This document shows, in pieces, positions 27,096 to 35,726 of a DNA stretch of 64,000 bases. Numbering within the stretch: position 1 is the first letter of the stretch; the number at the start of each line of letters is the position of its first letter. The notes under the pieces were generated by a model. That model saw nothing but the letters and a program-made list of their open reading frames with translations. It ran no database searches and was not told where the DNA came from. This DNA comes from Agarilytica rhodophyticola. Its GTDB lineage: Bacteria > Pseudomonadota > Gammaproteobacteria > Pseudomonadales > Cellvibrionaceae. The translations under genes were made by a program, and so were the position numbers. Where the stretch lies: contig NZ_CP020038.1 of the NCBI RefSeq assembly GCF_002157225.2, forward strand, positions 3,440,501 through 3,504,500, read 5' to 3'.

Positions 27096-28244
27096 CTACC
27101 ATCTACCGCCTGGGAAAGTTTTCTTAGGCATTTTCGTAAAGTCATTACTCATCATGTTCTCCATTATTTGTTTTCCTGCCTCGTCAGCAGGTATCAACAC
27201 TTTCAACGGAATACCGAACACAGTTTTGTAAGTAATTCGATTAGATTGAATGATTATTGTAATTTGTTTTTCGGGATACATCGCTATATAAGAATTGCCC
27301 CCAAGTCCCCCTCCATCATGCCAGAATTTTTTGCCGTAATCTGTAGAGTTTGCCACCCATCCATAGCCATAACCATCTTTGGCACTGGTAAATATTCTTT
27401 CTTTAATCGTTGGGCTGAAAAAACTGTCAGTAATAGCATTTATCCATGTTAGCAGGTCATTTGTTGTAGATAATATGCCTCCATTACCCAAGGTGCCTCC
27501 ATATAAGTAAGAAGCATTAATAGAGGTGTAATCAGTTTTAGTAGTATTCATATACCCAGTGTAATATAAATTCTTTGATAAATGATTATCGCCATAAAAA
27601 CCCGATGAATCCATATTTAGCTTTGAAAAGATATTGTCTCTCACATAAGAGTGATAACTTTTATCGGTAACTTTCTCGATTATGAGTGCTAAGACAGCAT
27701 AACCTGTATTCGAATATTCATATTTTTCTCCTGGTTGAGCCACAAGTTCACTACTTAATATCTTTTTTAGTGCTTGTTCTTTGGTTAGGGTGTCTAGGTC
27801 ATCTGCAAAGTCAGAGGGAAATCCTGATGTATGTGTCAGTAATTGATGAACAGTAATAGCTTGTTTGTCCACGGGAACATTTGGGAAAAAATCGACAATT
27901 TTTTGTTCTGTATCTAACGCATTTTCCTCGACTAATTTCATTATCGCCGTTGAAGTAAATGGCTTGGTTATAGACCCAATATCCATAATGGTTTCGGGTT
28001 TCATTGATAATTGTTTTTCATCTGAGGCGCTTCCGTAGCCCTTATTAATTAATATCTTCTCGTCTTTAGAAATTAAAACAACTCCGTGAAAATTTTTCTC
28101 GTTGCTTAAATAATTAAAATATTCATCCACTTTATCTTCAAGTGGTAAGTTGTCATCAGGTATAAAATGACTTCCGCAAGCAGTTAGCAGTAAAAGAGAG
28201 AAAATAATTAAATACAATTTGATGTTTATTCTATCTGTTTTCAT
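27096..28244 (-). CDS. Class-C-beta-lactamase-like serine hydrolase lipoprotein
   Basis: A 382-residue serine hydrolase of the beta-lactamase/D-Ala-D-Ala-peptidase fold (Beta-lactamase family PF00144). A lipoprotein signal ends in LLLLTACG (Cys23). Catalytic motifs: S91-I-T-K94 (SxxK) in the GSITKPF block, YSNTGY (YxN) and HDGGGLGG (the KTG-equivalent HxG). All motifs are intact. It probably sits in the periplasmic face of a membrane and acts on a peptide or ester; a true lactamase role is not shown by sequence. Confidence 0.88.
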   Translation of the reverse strand: MKTDRINIKLYLIIFSLLLLTACGSHFIPDDNLPLEDKVDEYFNYLSNEKNFHGVVLISKDEKILINKGYGSASDEKQLSMKPETIMDIGSITKPFTSTAIMKLVEENALDTEQKIVDFFPNVPVDKQAITVHQLLTHTSGFPSDFADDLDTLTKEQALKKILSSELVAQPGEKYEYSNTGYAVLALIIEKVTDKSYHSYVRDNIFSKLNMDSSGFYGDNHLSKNLYYTGYMNTTKTDYTSINASYLYGGTLGNGGILSTTNDLLTWINAITDSFFSPTIKERIFTSAKDGYGYGWVANSTDYGKKFWHDGGGLGGNSYIAMYPEKQITIIIQSNRITYKTVFGIPLKVLIPADEAGKQIMENMMSNDFTKMPKKTFPGGRW

Positions 28245-28332
28245 GTTTATTCTGTCTGTTAAAATTTCGTATTTTTAGCCGCTTGCAATGTCCGATAACA
28301 TCAGCATAGTGTCACCTGGGCGTCATTATCTG

Positions 28333-28470
28333 CTACGATCTCACTTCGACTAACATGCCTTCCATCTCTTGAATAATCAAACGAAACATTTTCTTTGGAT
28401 CTTCAGTTTTATCCGGGATTGAATTGAGACTTGAGTTCACTATGTCTGGAGAATACTGGAAGATTCCCAC
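28333..28470 (-). pseudogene. pspA: PspA (phage-shock protein A) N-terminal remnant
   Basis: A 45-codon frame (GTG at 28470, TAG at 28333) encoding GIFQYSPDIVNSSLNSIPD, then KTEDPKKMFRLIIQEMEG and MLVEVRS. This matches the PspA N-terminus block by block (GIFxRFxDIVNxNIN..., xAEDPxKxxRLMIQEMEDTLVEVRS). Full PspA is about 220 residues, so only the first fifth survives before an in-frame TAG, and nothing PspA-like is seen beyond. It is a relic of a membrane-stress operon. Confidence 0.75.
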
Positions 28471-28528
28471 ATAAGTTACTTCTTACTCATTAATTAATGT
28501 AGCATACGATAAAAAGCACTTAAGCAGT

Positions 28529-28636
28529 TTAAGCACGATAGTCGTTGCTTTCTTCAGAGTGAGCGCCAAAAATAGTGAAAACAATCAATAGCAACGGCGG
28601 TTTACCATTATAAAACCAGCGTATTATTTTTTTCAT
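28529..28636 (-). CDS. Tiny membrane-like ORF upstream of the pspA remnant
   Basis: A 35-codon frame (MKKIIRWFYNGKPPLLLIVF then TIFGAHSEE) with a basic N-terminus and one hydrophobic segment, placed 58 bp ahead of the pspA remnant on the same strand. The upstream frame ending LSANGEYTL overlaps its start by ATGA (28633-28636), which suggests translational coupling in an original operon. Probably also a remnant. Confidence 0.3.
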   Translation of the reverse strand: MKKIIRWFYNGKPPLLLIVFTIFGAHSEESNDYRA

Positions 28637-29157
28637 AATGTGTATTCTCCATTAGCCGACAGAGCAGTGCTTTCTTCAAAATATTCTTCAAGTATAAAGT
28701 CCTTGATATGTGTTTCATGTTGTCGATGAATCGCTTCTCCTTAATTGACATAGTTGCCTTGTTACTTAGTAACATGGCTTACTTTAATTATGTGTAGTGT
28801 AATAGTCAAGTATAACACTACGCTCATGCCAAAGTAGTTAAAAAGAGAGACTCAAGAGTTCTTAAAAAACTAAAACTGTGCAGAAAATTCTCTAAAAAAG
28901 CAGAAATGACTTGTGAGCAGACATAAAAACACACACAAAGCTTCTGTTTCTCTGAATATGCTTAAACAAGCCTATGTGCTATTCGTGTGTAATACGCGTG
29001 TAATTGCGAATGAACGTAAGCAATGGGACGGATTCTTATATGATCTTCAAGCTAGTCTATTGACTTTAGGGGAGGGCTTTCATTCCGCTAATCGACTACT
29101 TGATGTACAAGTTAGAAGTTTAACTCCATATAAACCTGGAGTTTTACCAAGGAAATA

Positions 29158-29196
29158 ATACTAGGGGTTTGCCTTACTATAAATTAATACCTGTTT
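29158..29196 (+). repeat. 39-bp direct repeat, left copy
   Basis: This segment matches 32899-32937 in the same orientation, with a perfect 22-bp core at 29169-29190 (TTGCCTTACTATAAATTAAT then AC) and about four mismatches in the rest. The two copies bracket a 3.7-kb segment holding a CadC-like regulator and an MBL protein. Confidence 0.75.
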
Positions 29197-29464
29197 CAAA
29201 ACGCCGAACTGCGGCTGTACCTGCACAAGAGTTTTTGTAAAGGTCATCGAGATATCACTGAAGCGCAGCTTGCGTATGTTACAAAAACATCATTGTTATT
29301 TGTACCGTGGTGGTACAATACATTGAGCGAGTTTTTGACGGAATATAAAATTTCCATGGAAGTTTAAAGGAAGATATTTTGGTATGGACTGCTGAATAAC
29401 GATAGTCATTTAGTATTAATGAGTTATTATAAGGCGTAGATTGTAAGCAGAGGTCAAGGTAAGA

Positions 29465-31261
29465 ATGCGTTATCGATTTAATGGATATGAATTTAGTGGC
29501 GTACATCTAACGTTATCCAAAAATGGCAAAGAGCTAGAGATTCGCCACACTGAAGCACGAGTTTTAACTATGTTGCTCGAAAATCGAGATGCTGTTTTAA
29601 GTAAAGAGCAAATTCTCTCTTGTGTTTGGCAAGATAAAATAGTATCTGATCAGGTAGTTTTTCAAAATATCAGTATTCTACGTAGGTTATTTGGTTCTAA
29701 AGCGATCAAGACCTTCCCCAAGCGCGGTTACCAATGGAAAATCCACACTGAAGTAATTGCGTCTAACGTACAAAATGAAACTCTTAAACTGCGCCACCAA
29801 TATTCGCCGGATTCACCTTCAAATAGACTTTTTAGACACACCAATGTGAAAAGTTCTTATTGGCCATTGGTGTGTGTATTGACTAGTGTAATTTTTGTGG
29901 TATGTACTGTTTTTGTACAAATTAATTACACGCAGAAGGTATCTAATTCTGCTATTAAGTTGGCTTACATACCTTTTATCAATCTAGACGAAAAGAGTGA
30001 GAGCAGCCATAAAGCCATTGCTCTTGAAGATAGTGAGGGCTTTGACTTTACTGAGTTAAAACAATTAGATGCTGAGACTTTTATCAATGCAATTGAGGTC
30101 GTTTACCCAAATCTGGAACCTATTCATCCTTTCGTATTAACAGGTAAAATCCGTACTCATGAAAATCTGACCTACTTAGACTTCATATTAAAGGGGCCGT
30201 TTTCTTATTGGGAAGGTCAAATTTCTGGACAATCAAAAGCATCAGTTATTGCAAAATTAAGGTCGCATTTAAGAAATAATGTTATTTATGATCTAATAAG
30301 CAACCCACACTCTAAGGAGCTTAAATTAGCAAAATTAACTCTTGCTCACCAAAACTCACCTAACGATCTCATTATCTTATTAAAGCTGAGCGCAGTTTAT
30401 TATAAGACTGGCGAATTAGATAAATCGATGGCGATGACTGATAAGTTGATTCGCGTTGCAAAGAATCAACTAAATCCTCTACATGTAGGACGGGCTCTGC
30501 TTTTTCAAAGCAAAATACTTAGAAACAAGAAGTTATTAGATTTAAGTGCACAAAAGTTGAAATTATCAATTGAATATTTCGAAAAAATAGACGACTTAGA
30601 ACACCAGTCTCAAGCTTGGTTCAATCATGCACTTCTTCGGCATGAATTCAGTGACTACTCCACTACAAGAGATTCTTTACTCAAAGCAGCCAATCTTGCC
30701 TATGCAGTCAATAACAAGCTTGGTGAAATTGAAGCTCTAACAACACTTGTAGCACTGGCAAACTACTATAATAATGAGAAGGAAAAATACTATTATCTAG
30801 AGTTGGCGGAAAACAAAATGACAAATTATCATTTACCAAGTTATCACTTTGCCAAGATTTCTTATCGCTATTCCACTTTCGCTAAAGTATTTTCGGAAAA
30901 AGAGCCTCATCTAAACCATGTACTTAAGCTGTCTGAGATAACTCCAGAACATTGGATTGCACAAAAAAGTAGAAGACAATTAATGGAATATTACACTAGT
31001 CACAAACATCTCGATAAAGCTCAGACGTTAATTGATAGTATTAAAGTTGATAATGGCAATAACTCATACCTAAAAGCATTGATGGCAATAGCTAAAAAAC
31101 ACGAACATGAAATAGAAGAGTATGGGCAACGTTCTTTTGAGCAAGCACAACTGGCAGGAGACCGAACACTCAGCTTGGCTAGTGCAAAACTGCTATGCAA
31201 TCAAGAAATAAACTGTGACTTTTATTCCCAGTATATAAATGAAAACACTAATGTGTATTAG
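29465..31261 (+). CDS. CadC/ToxR-like membrane regulator with TPR-type periplasmic domain
   Basis: A 598-residue regulator. Residues 1-95 form an OmpR-type winged helix (IRHTEARVLTMLLENRDAVLSKEQILSCVW and DQVVFQNISILRRLFG). A transmembrane helix follows at about residues 133-152 (SYWPLVCVLTSVIFVVCTVF). The long C-terminal half is alpha-helical with TPR-like repeats (for example ALLFQSKILRNKKLLDLSAQKLKLSIEYFE and HALLRHEFSDYSTTRDSLLKAANLAYA). It would bind DNA while sensing through its periplasmic TPR domain. It converges on the MBL gene at 31331, and the pair is bracketed by direct repeats. Confidence 0.85.
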   Translation: MRYRFNGYEFSGVHLTLSKNGKELEIRHTEARVLTMLLENRDAVLSKEQILSCVWQDKIVSDQVVFQNISILRRLFGSKAIKTFPKRGYQWKIHTEVIASNVQNETLKLRHQYSPDSPSNRLFRHTNVKSSYWPLVCVLTSVIFVVCTVFVQINYTQKVSNSAIKLAYIPFINLDEKSESSHKAIALEDSEGFDFTELKQLDAETFINAIEVVYPNLEPIHPFVLTGKIRTHENLTYLDFILKGPFSYWEGQISGQSKASVIAKLRSHLRNNVIYDLISNPHSKELKLAKLTLAHQNSPNDLIILLKLSAVYYKTGELDKSMAMTDKLIRVAKNQLNPLHVGRALLFQSKILRNKKLLDLSAQKLKLSIEYFEKIDDLEHQSQAWFNHALLRHEFSDYSTTRDSLLKAANLAYAVNNKLGEIEALTTLVALANYYNNEKEKYYYLELAENKMTNYHLPSYHFAKISYRYSTFAKVFSEKEPHLNHVLKLSEITPEHWIAQKSRRQLMEYYTSHKHLDKAQTLIDSIKVDNGNNSYLKALMAIAKKHEHEIEEYGQRSFEQAQLAGDRTLSLASAKLLCNQEINCDFYSQYINENTNVY

Positions 31262-31281
31262 CCAAGCTTCTTTTGAAAAAT

Positions 31282-31300
31282 AGCCTGCACAAGGCTTTTT
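31282..31300. terminator. Bidirectional terminator-like hairpin
   Basis: AGCCT and AGGCT pair across a 5-nt loop, with TTTTT right after on the plus strand and a run of A (T on the minus strand) on the other side. It lies between the converging CadC-like and MBL genes and would serve both. Confidence 0.6.
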
Positions 31301-31330
31301 CTTGGATCTAGAGCAACGATATCCCTTGTG

Positions 31331-32779
31331 CTAGTATGCGTCATAGATATTGTTCATAACCTCAACCGAAATATCATTATTACGACTGTAGCTTACAATT
31401 CTATTGATTTTTAGCCCATTGCGTCGAACAAAATCAATAAAAGATATCGTGAAATTTGGTATTACTTGAGGAATAGAATTATCGAAACCAACTCGTAAAA
31501 AGTCAGCTTGAAAAATAATTCCAATATCACGAAAATAGACGAAACTTTGTCGCTTAGAGTGAGAGTTCTCTAGCACAAAGTATTCAATGTTATCGATCAA
31601 TGCATTGTGTTCAATTTTTTGAAATTTAAACTTGTCAATTTCCTCTGAGAATGGCGGATAATCTCCTATGGCTGCCATTGTGTATTCATCGGTTCTGATT
31701 GGAATCCCTCGCTTCGCATAGGGTAGTAGGCCAGCAATATTGTCACTATGTGGGTGTGTCACATACACGGACGAAATTTTCCGATTCGGAAATTGACTAA
31801 GGATTAGATTAATTGTTTCTTCAGCTCTTTCGGGACTAGATGCTCCCCCAAAAACTGTGATCTCATTTCCTTGTACTTTAAATAAATTATTTCGCAATGC
31901 TGATGCGCTAGTTACAAGGTAGAGATCCGGTGCAATTTCGCTTGAAATCAGAGTTTTATCACTTTCATTGAAAATTGGCCCAAAATCCTTTGGTACTACA
32001 AACCTTACTGGCTCAATTTCATCCAGTAAGTGTAATTGATCTATCCTATGGACAAAACTAGGTCTACTTGAGCCGTCATAATACTTCAGAATGGAGCGAG
32101 CAAAAGTGATGTCGTTAGTGGTTTGGTAATTGTCATAAATAAAAACTTTTTGCGATGATAGATTGTTGATTGAGAGCAATCGAAATGGATTTTCGCCAAA
32201 TACATATTCAACTGACTCGTTATCAGGAGTAGCGTGCGTAATTGTCGTTGTTTTTGAAGTGTTATCCCACTGCATAGTGGTATTGTTATTTAAATTACTG
32301 TCTTCCAGCAGTGGCGTTACTGCGAGAAAATCGAGATTCATAGAAACCTGAGATTTAAACTCGTCAAATGTGTTCATTCCTTGATCAATGATACCCCTTC
32401 CCAATGAAATGCCATTTTTATCATAAAACAGACTCTGATTGTCATTCTGGAATTGCACTCTATTGGCAGTCAAACCATCTGGGAAATGATGAATATCTCT
32501 TTCAAAAAACTGTCTTTTCTTTAAGTCGATTTCAACCATTCGCAAAGCCATATACCTTGCAGGTGATTGATAATCCCAACTTTGATAAGGGTTTCCTAAA
32601 CCTAAATAGTGATAATTAAGACCAAAAACCTCAAGTTTAGGCGCTTGCTCGTAATGAGCTTTAAGTCTAACAAAAAAGTTTTCAGTGGTATCAGCTTGTA
32701 CTGTTGGTATAGCGAATCCGAGTATCGTAGTACAAGTCGATAGTAGTTTTAATTTATGGTTCTTTATTTTAACAGTCAT
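31331..32779 (-). CDS. Exported MBL-fold protein with variant metal motif
   Basis: A 482-residue protein with a signal peptide (LKLLSTCTTILGFAIPTVQA), an N-terminal beta-rich domain of about 250 residues, and a C-terminal metallo-beta-lactamase domain. The motif reads H342-P-H344-S-D346-N347, so the sixth position of HxHxDH is Asn. A later His (ENSHSKRQSFVYF) and DFLR provide further ligand candidates. It may bind one metal or act differently from classical MBL enzymes. It converges on the CadC-like regulator, which could control it. Confidence 0.75.
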   Translation of the reverse strand: MTVKIKNHKLKLLSTCTTILGFAIPTVQADTTENFFVRLKAHYEQAPKLEVFGLNYHYLGLGNPYQSWDYQSPARYMALRMVEIDLKKRQFFERDIHHFPDGLTANRVQFQNDNQSLFYDKNGISLGRGIIDQGMNTFDEFKSQVSMNLDFLAVTPLLEDSNLNNNTTMQWDNTSKTTTITHATPDNESVEYVFGENPFRLLSINNLSSQKVFIYDNYQTTNDITFARSILKYYDGSSRPSFVHRIDQLHLLDEIEPVRFVVPKDFGPIFNESDKTLISSEIAPDLYLVTSASALRNNLFKVQGNEITVFGGASSPERAEETINLILSQFPNRKISSVYVTHPHSDNIAGLLPYAKRGIPIRTDEYTMAAIGDYPPFSEEIDKFKFQKIEHNALIDNIEYFVLENSHSKRQSFVYFRDIGIIFQADFLRVGFDNSIPQVIPNFTISFIDFVRRNGLKINRIVSYSRNNDISVEVMNNIYDAY

Positions 32780-32898
32780 ATGCTTCTCTTCTATCTACAT
32801 TCAGTTAGATGGTAAGCAATTCAAGGGCTTGGGTCTTATTAGAAATCTATTACTATTAAAAAATAGATTTTTAATAGATAACTCCCAATTGGGATCTG

Positions 32899-32937
32899 AT
32901 ACTGGGGGGTTGCCTTACTATAAATTAATACTTATTT
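32899..32937 (+). repeat. 39-bp direct repeat, right copy
   Basis: The right copy of the repeat at 29158-29196; the perfect 22-bp core is 32910-32931. It ends about 11 bp before the left boundary of the integrative element (32948). Confidence 0.75.
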
Positions 32938-32956
32938 TGGGAAATAGTGGTGCCCA

Positions 32957-33118
32957 TAAGCGGAATAATCGTAACAGCCTAGGGGCTGTTACACCCCTTA
33001 GGGCGGCGCTGTCGCTGGTTTAAAATGCTGGCGCATTTTATCGAACTTGGGCGGCGGTTCTCATCTCGCATCTACCGCCGTGCATAAAAAAAGCCCCGCA
33101 TGTACGGAGCTTTTATCT
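32957..33118. promoter_or_regulatory. Hairpin-rich left end, candidate oriT/leader region
   Basis: Three perfect or near-perfect inverted repeats are stacked just upstream of the mobilization genes: TAACAGCC/GGCTGTTA around 32972-32991, TAAAATGC/GCATTTTA at 33021-33040 with a TGGC loop, and GGCGGT/ACCGCC at 33053-33079. This placement next to mobC and the relaxase is where an origin of transfer would be expected. No nic site can be named. Confidence 0.4.
33086..33115 (+). terminator. Terminator-like hairpin before the mobilization operon
   Basis: An A run, then AAAGC-CCCG paired with CGGA-GCTTT (one mismatch) around the loop CATGTA, followed by TTTT. It fits a rho-independent terminator shielding the mobilization genes from outside transcription. 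Its right arm contains the GGAG that could be the ribosome-binding site of the next gene. Confidence 0.55.
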
Positions 33119-33376
33119 ATGGTGCTCTGCAAGGGCTTTAGCTCGAACACGCTTGATGATGATCTTTTATCCGAACAGTTTAGTAATAGCAAGCTTTTTT
33201 TGTCAGACACAAATGACCAATCTGAAGATATAAAGATTGATGAATTTTTTACAGAGTTAGAGCAATGGAATGAGTATTTAGAGGAGCATGTGCCTTATTA
33301 CCGTGATGGCTGTGTGGATGCTGGTGCGGATGATAAGACTGCTGATGATGCCGAGATTGGGGGGATTGAGCCATGA
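33119..33376 (+). CDS. Small acidic protein upstream of mobC, hypothetical
   Basis: An 85-residue acidic protein from the ATG at 33119 (GGAG ahead), ending DAEIGGIEP. It overlaps the next gene by ATGA (33373-33376), which implies translational coupling with MobC and a role in mobilization or its control. No domain recognised. A longer frame from 33047 would read through the terminator hairpin and is not preferred. Confidence 0.5.
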   Translation: MVLCKGFSSNTLDDDLLSEQFSNSKLFLSDTNDQSEDIKIDEFFTELEQWNEYLEEHVPYYRDGCVDAGADDKTADDAEIGGIEP

Positions 33377-33831
33377 AGCGATCCTCTTTAGTGAATATGT
33401 TTACTGGTAATAGCGCTAAGGCTGGCTCTAGCCCTAAACCCAAGAAAGCAAAAGCCAAATCTAAATACCCGCCGCCATTTTCCTTGCGGTTGAGCGCCGA
33501 GGAACGAGCATATTTAGAAGAGCTTGCAGGTCATCAGCCCTTAAGTACCTATATTCGCAGTGTTTTGCTCGGTGATCGCGCACACAAACGCAAAACCTTA
33601 CGCAAGCCGCAAATTGATGAACAAAAAATAGCCGAGGTACTAGCAGCGCTTGGTGAGACGCATTTATCCTCAAACCTCAACCAGCTTGCCAAGCACGCGA
33701 ATATGGGAACGCTTGATGTGTCTAAAAACACCGAACAGCAGCTTGATTACGCCTATCAAGCTATTATCACTATGCGTGATACATTATTGCTGGCGCTTGG
33801 TATGAAAGCGGGATCGGGTGGTCAATCATGA
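33373..33831 (+). CDS. mobC: MobC-like relaxosome protein
   Basis: A 152-residue relaxosome accessory protein. A basic Lys/Pro-rich N-terminus precedes a ribbon-helix-helix-like segment (FSLRLSAEERAYLEELAGHQPLSTYIRSVLLG), and the C-terminal LSSNLNQLAKHANMG motif is diagnostic of MobC. It helps the relaxase open the DNA strands at oriT. It overlaps the relaxase gene by 4 bases (ATGA). Confidence 0.88.
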   Translation: MKRSSLVNMFTGNSAKAGSSPKPKKAKAKSKYPPPFSLRLSAEERAYLEELAGHQPLSTYIRSVLLGDRAHKRKTLRKPQIDEQKIAEVLAALGETHLSSNLNQLAKHANMGTLDVSKNTEQQLDYAYQAIITMRDTLLLALGMKAGSGGQS

Positions 33832-35108
33832 TCCTGCAAGGTAATCAACGCGGCGGCGCTACGGATTTAGCCAATCATTTACTGAAAGACGAAAATGACC
33901 ATGTCACCGTGCATGAACTGCGCGGCTTTGTTGCTAATGATTTACATGGCGCGTTGCGCGAAGCTTACGCCGTCAGCAAAGCCACCAAAGCCAAGCAGTT
34001 TATGTTCTCGCTTAGCCTTAACCCGCCGCCAGAGGCTAAAGTCTCTACAGCCAGTTTTGAAGAGGCGATTAAGCGGGTTGAGGATAAACTTGGCCTGACA
34101 GGACAGCCCCGCGCTATTATCTTTCATGAAAAGCAAGGCCGCCGCCATTGTCACACTGTTTGGTCGCGCACCGATATCAAACATAAACGCGCAATACAGC
34201 TTTCCCATACCAAAACAAAGCTCATGGAGATATCAAGGGATTTATATATCCAGCATGGCTGGCAAATGCCAAAAGGCATGATCAATAAGCAAGAGCGCGA
34301 TCCGCATAATTTTACGCTGGCGCAATGGCAGCAAGCTAAGAGGATTGGTAAAAACCCCAAAGAGATTAAGCAAGCGCTGCAAGATAGCTGGGCAAGCAGT
34401 GACAGCCGCGACAGTTTCGCCCATGCGCTAAAAGAACGCGGCTACACATTAGCCAAAGGGGACAGACGCGGCTATGTCGCCATCAATCAGCACTGTGAAA
34501 TCTTTGCCATTGCTAAGAAATGGATCGGCGTAACCACAAAGGATATTAAAGCCAAGCTGAAAGATACTGACAATTTACCAAGCGTTGATGAAGCCAAAAC
34601 TGATATTAGCGAATACATGCAAATGCAGCTTACTAAGCTAAAGAGCGAACATGAACACGCCATAGAAAAGCGCAAGACAGCTATAGAAGCCAAACGCCAG
34701 GAGATGGTCATGCAACATAAAGGGCAGCGCGACCATCTGGAGAAAATACAGCAAGAGCGACTGGAAAAAGAACGTGCGATCAGACAAAGCCGCTACCGCA
34801 CAGGTTTACGCGGCCTGATGGATCGCGTAACAGGTAAATACAAAACCATCACCCGCAACAATGAGCAAGATATCTTACAAGCGCTAGAGCGTGACCGCAA
34901 AGAAAAAGATGATCTTATCTTCAACCACCTTGAACAACGCAGACAGCTAGATCAGCGCCATGAACGCTTGCACAAGTTCACCCAGCAAAAACAACAGGAA
35001 CTCACAAACGATATCACCACCTTTAATGACATCGCCAAAAACAAACAAGATGATCTGAGTTTTAGAAAACAACAACGGCTACACCGCACCCCTAAAATGG
35101 AGTGGTAG
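33828..35108 (+). CDS. Relaxase/mobilization nuclease
   Basis: A 426-residue relaxase of the type found on small mobilizable elements of Alphaproteobacteria and relatives. The N-terminal catalytic part shows QFMFSLSLNPP, the invariant metal motif around H100, H107 and H109 (IIFHEKQGRRHCHTVWSR) and GWQMPKG. The C-terminal half is a long charged coiled coil (residues about 270-420). An obvious N-terminal catalytic Tyr near residue 20 is not seen, as in related members. It would nick and covalently carry the transferred strand of the element. Confidence 0.85.
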   Translation: MILQGNQRGGATDLANHLLKDENDHVTVHELRGFVANDLHGALREAYAVSKATKAKQFMFSLSLNPPPEAKVSTASFEEAIKRVEDKLGLTGQPRAIIFHEKQGRRHCHTVWSRTDIKHKRAIQLSHTKTKLMEISRDLYIQHGWQMPKGMINKQERDPHNFTLAQWQQAKRIGKNPKEIKQALQDSWASSDSRDSFAHALKERGYTLAKGDRRGYVAINQHCEIFAIAKKWIGVTTKDIKAKLKDTDNLPSVDEAKTDISEYMQMQLTKLKSEHEHAIEKRKTAIEAKRQEMVMQHKGQRDHLEKIQQERLEKERAIRQSRYRTGLRGLMDRVTGKYKTITRNNEQDILQALERDRKEKDDLIFNHLEQRRQLDQRHERLHKFTQQKQQELTNDITTFNDIAKNKQDDLSFRKQQRLHRTPKMEW

Positions 35109-35124
35109 GTCGATTTTTCTTTTC

Positions 35125-35149
35125 AATAGTACCAATAATTGGTACTATT
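35125..35149. promoter_or_regulatory. Palindromic operator candidate upstream of parDE
   Basis: AATAGTACCA (35125-35134) and TGGTACTATT (35140-35149) are perfect 10-bp arms around ATAAT, 34 bp upstream of parD. ParD proteins repress their own operon by binding such palindromes, so this is its probable operator. It could also act as a weak terminator of the relaxase gene. Confidence 0.55.
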
Positions 35150-35182
35150 AAAGAAAGCTATTCTTTAAAGAAAGGTTAGGTT

Positions 35183-35419
35183 ATGGCTAGAAATACTAGC
35201 GTTTCACTTGGTGATCACTTTGAAAGTTTTGTTGATGAACGTGTCAAAGCTGGTCGCTATGCGTCTGCAAGCGATGCGGTTCGCGCTGGCTTGAGGCTGC
35301 TTGAGCAAGAAGAAGCCAAGCTTGATTTACTGCGCCAAACACTGGCAACGGGCGAAAAGCAGCTTGATCAAGGGCAAGGCATAGACGGTGAAGCATTTAT
35401 GACTGATTTGATTGGTTAA
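35183..35419 (+). CDS. parD: ParD-like antitoxin (ribbon-helix-helix)
   Basis: A 78-residue type II antitoxin. The N-terminal ribbon-helix-helix (MARNTSVSLGDHFESFVDERVKAGRYASASDAVRAGLRLLE) binds DNA and the C-terminal tail wraps the toxin. The start has TTAGG ahead. The toxin gene starts 2 bp after its stop. It stabilises the element in the host. Confidence 0.92.
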   Translation: MARNTSVSLGDHFESFVDERVKAGRYASASDAVRAGLRLLEQEEAKLDLLRQTLATGEKQLDQGQGIDGEAFMTDLIG

Positions 35420-35421
35420 TA

Positions 35422-35712
35422 ATGCCGACCTATATTCTCTCTCCCCAAGCGCAAAACAGCCTAAAACAAATCAGTCATTACACACGTGAAAATTTTGGTG
35501 AACAGCAAAGGAAATCATATCTTAAAAAGCTGCATACCAAGATGCGCGCTGCTGCAAAAGAGCCCCACAAAGGCAAAGACCGAAGCGATATAAAGGCCGG
35601 CTATTTCAGTATCAAAGCTGAAAAGCACATGATTTATTACCGCATACGCGGCATGCATATTGATATTATTGATGTGCTGCACCAGTCTATGGAACCCACG
35701 CTGCATATCTAA
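35422..35712 (+). CDS. parE: ParE/RelE-family toxin
   Basis: A 96-residue ParE toxin: YILSPQAQNSLKQISHYTRENFGEQQ at the start, a basic middle, then SIKAEKHMIYYRIRGMHIDIIDVLHQSMEP, the family C-terminal strand pair. ParE toxins inhibit gyrase. It directly follows its antitoxin (type II layout) and is apparently intact. Confidence 0.92.
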   Translation: MPTYILSPQAQNSLKQISHYTRENFGEQQRKSYLKKLHTKMRAAAKEPHKGKDRSDIKAGYFSIKAEKHMIYYRIRGMHIDIIDVLHQSMEPTLHI

Positions 35713-35726
35713 GCCCAAAACACTAT

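Larger units (their letters stand above)
28245..29464. other. Gene-poor remnant region
   Basis: About 1.2 kb with decayed or tiny frames only. It holds the pspA N-terminal remnant (28333-28470), a 35-codon frame ahead of it (28529-28636), a further short frame that overlaps it by ATGA, an unexplained plus-strand frame at 28913-29158 and the first copy of the 39-bp direct repeat (29158-29196). Confidence 0.5.

Noticed and set aside
28913-29158. 81-residue plus-strand open frame
   Set aside because: GTG start, no ribosome-binding site, ends next to the direct repeat; might be a remnant but no similarity was recognised.
29158-29250. Reading GLPYYKLI in both 39-bp repeats as an excisionase helix-turn-helix
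   Set aside because: Only eight residues fit and the flanks differ; the match comes from the DNA repeat itself.
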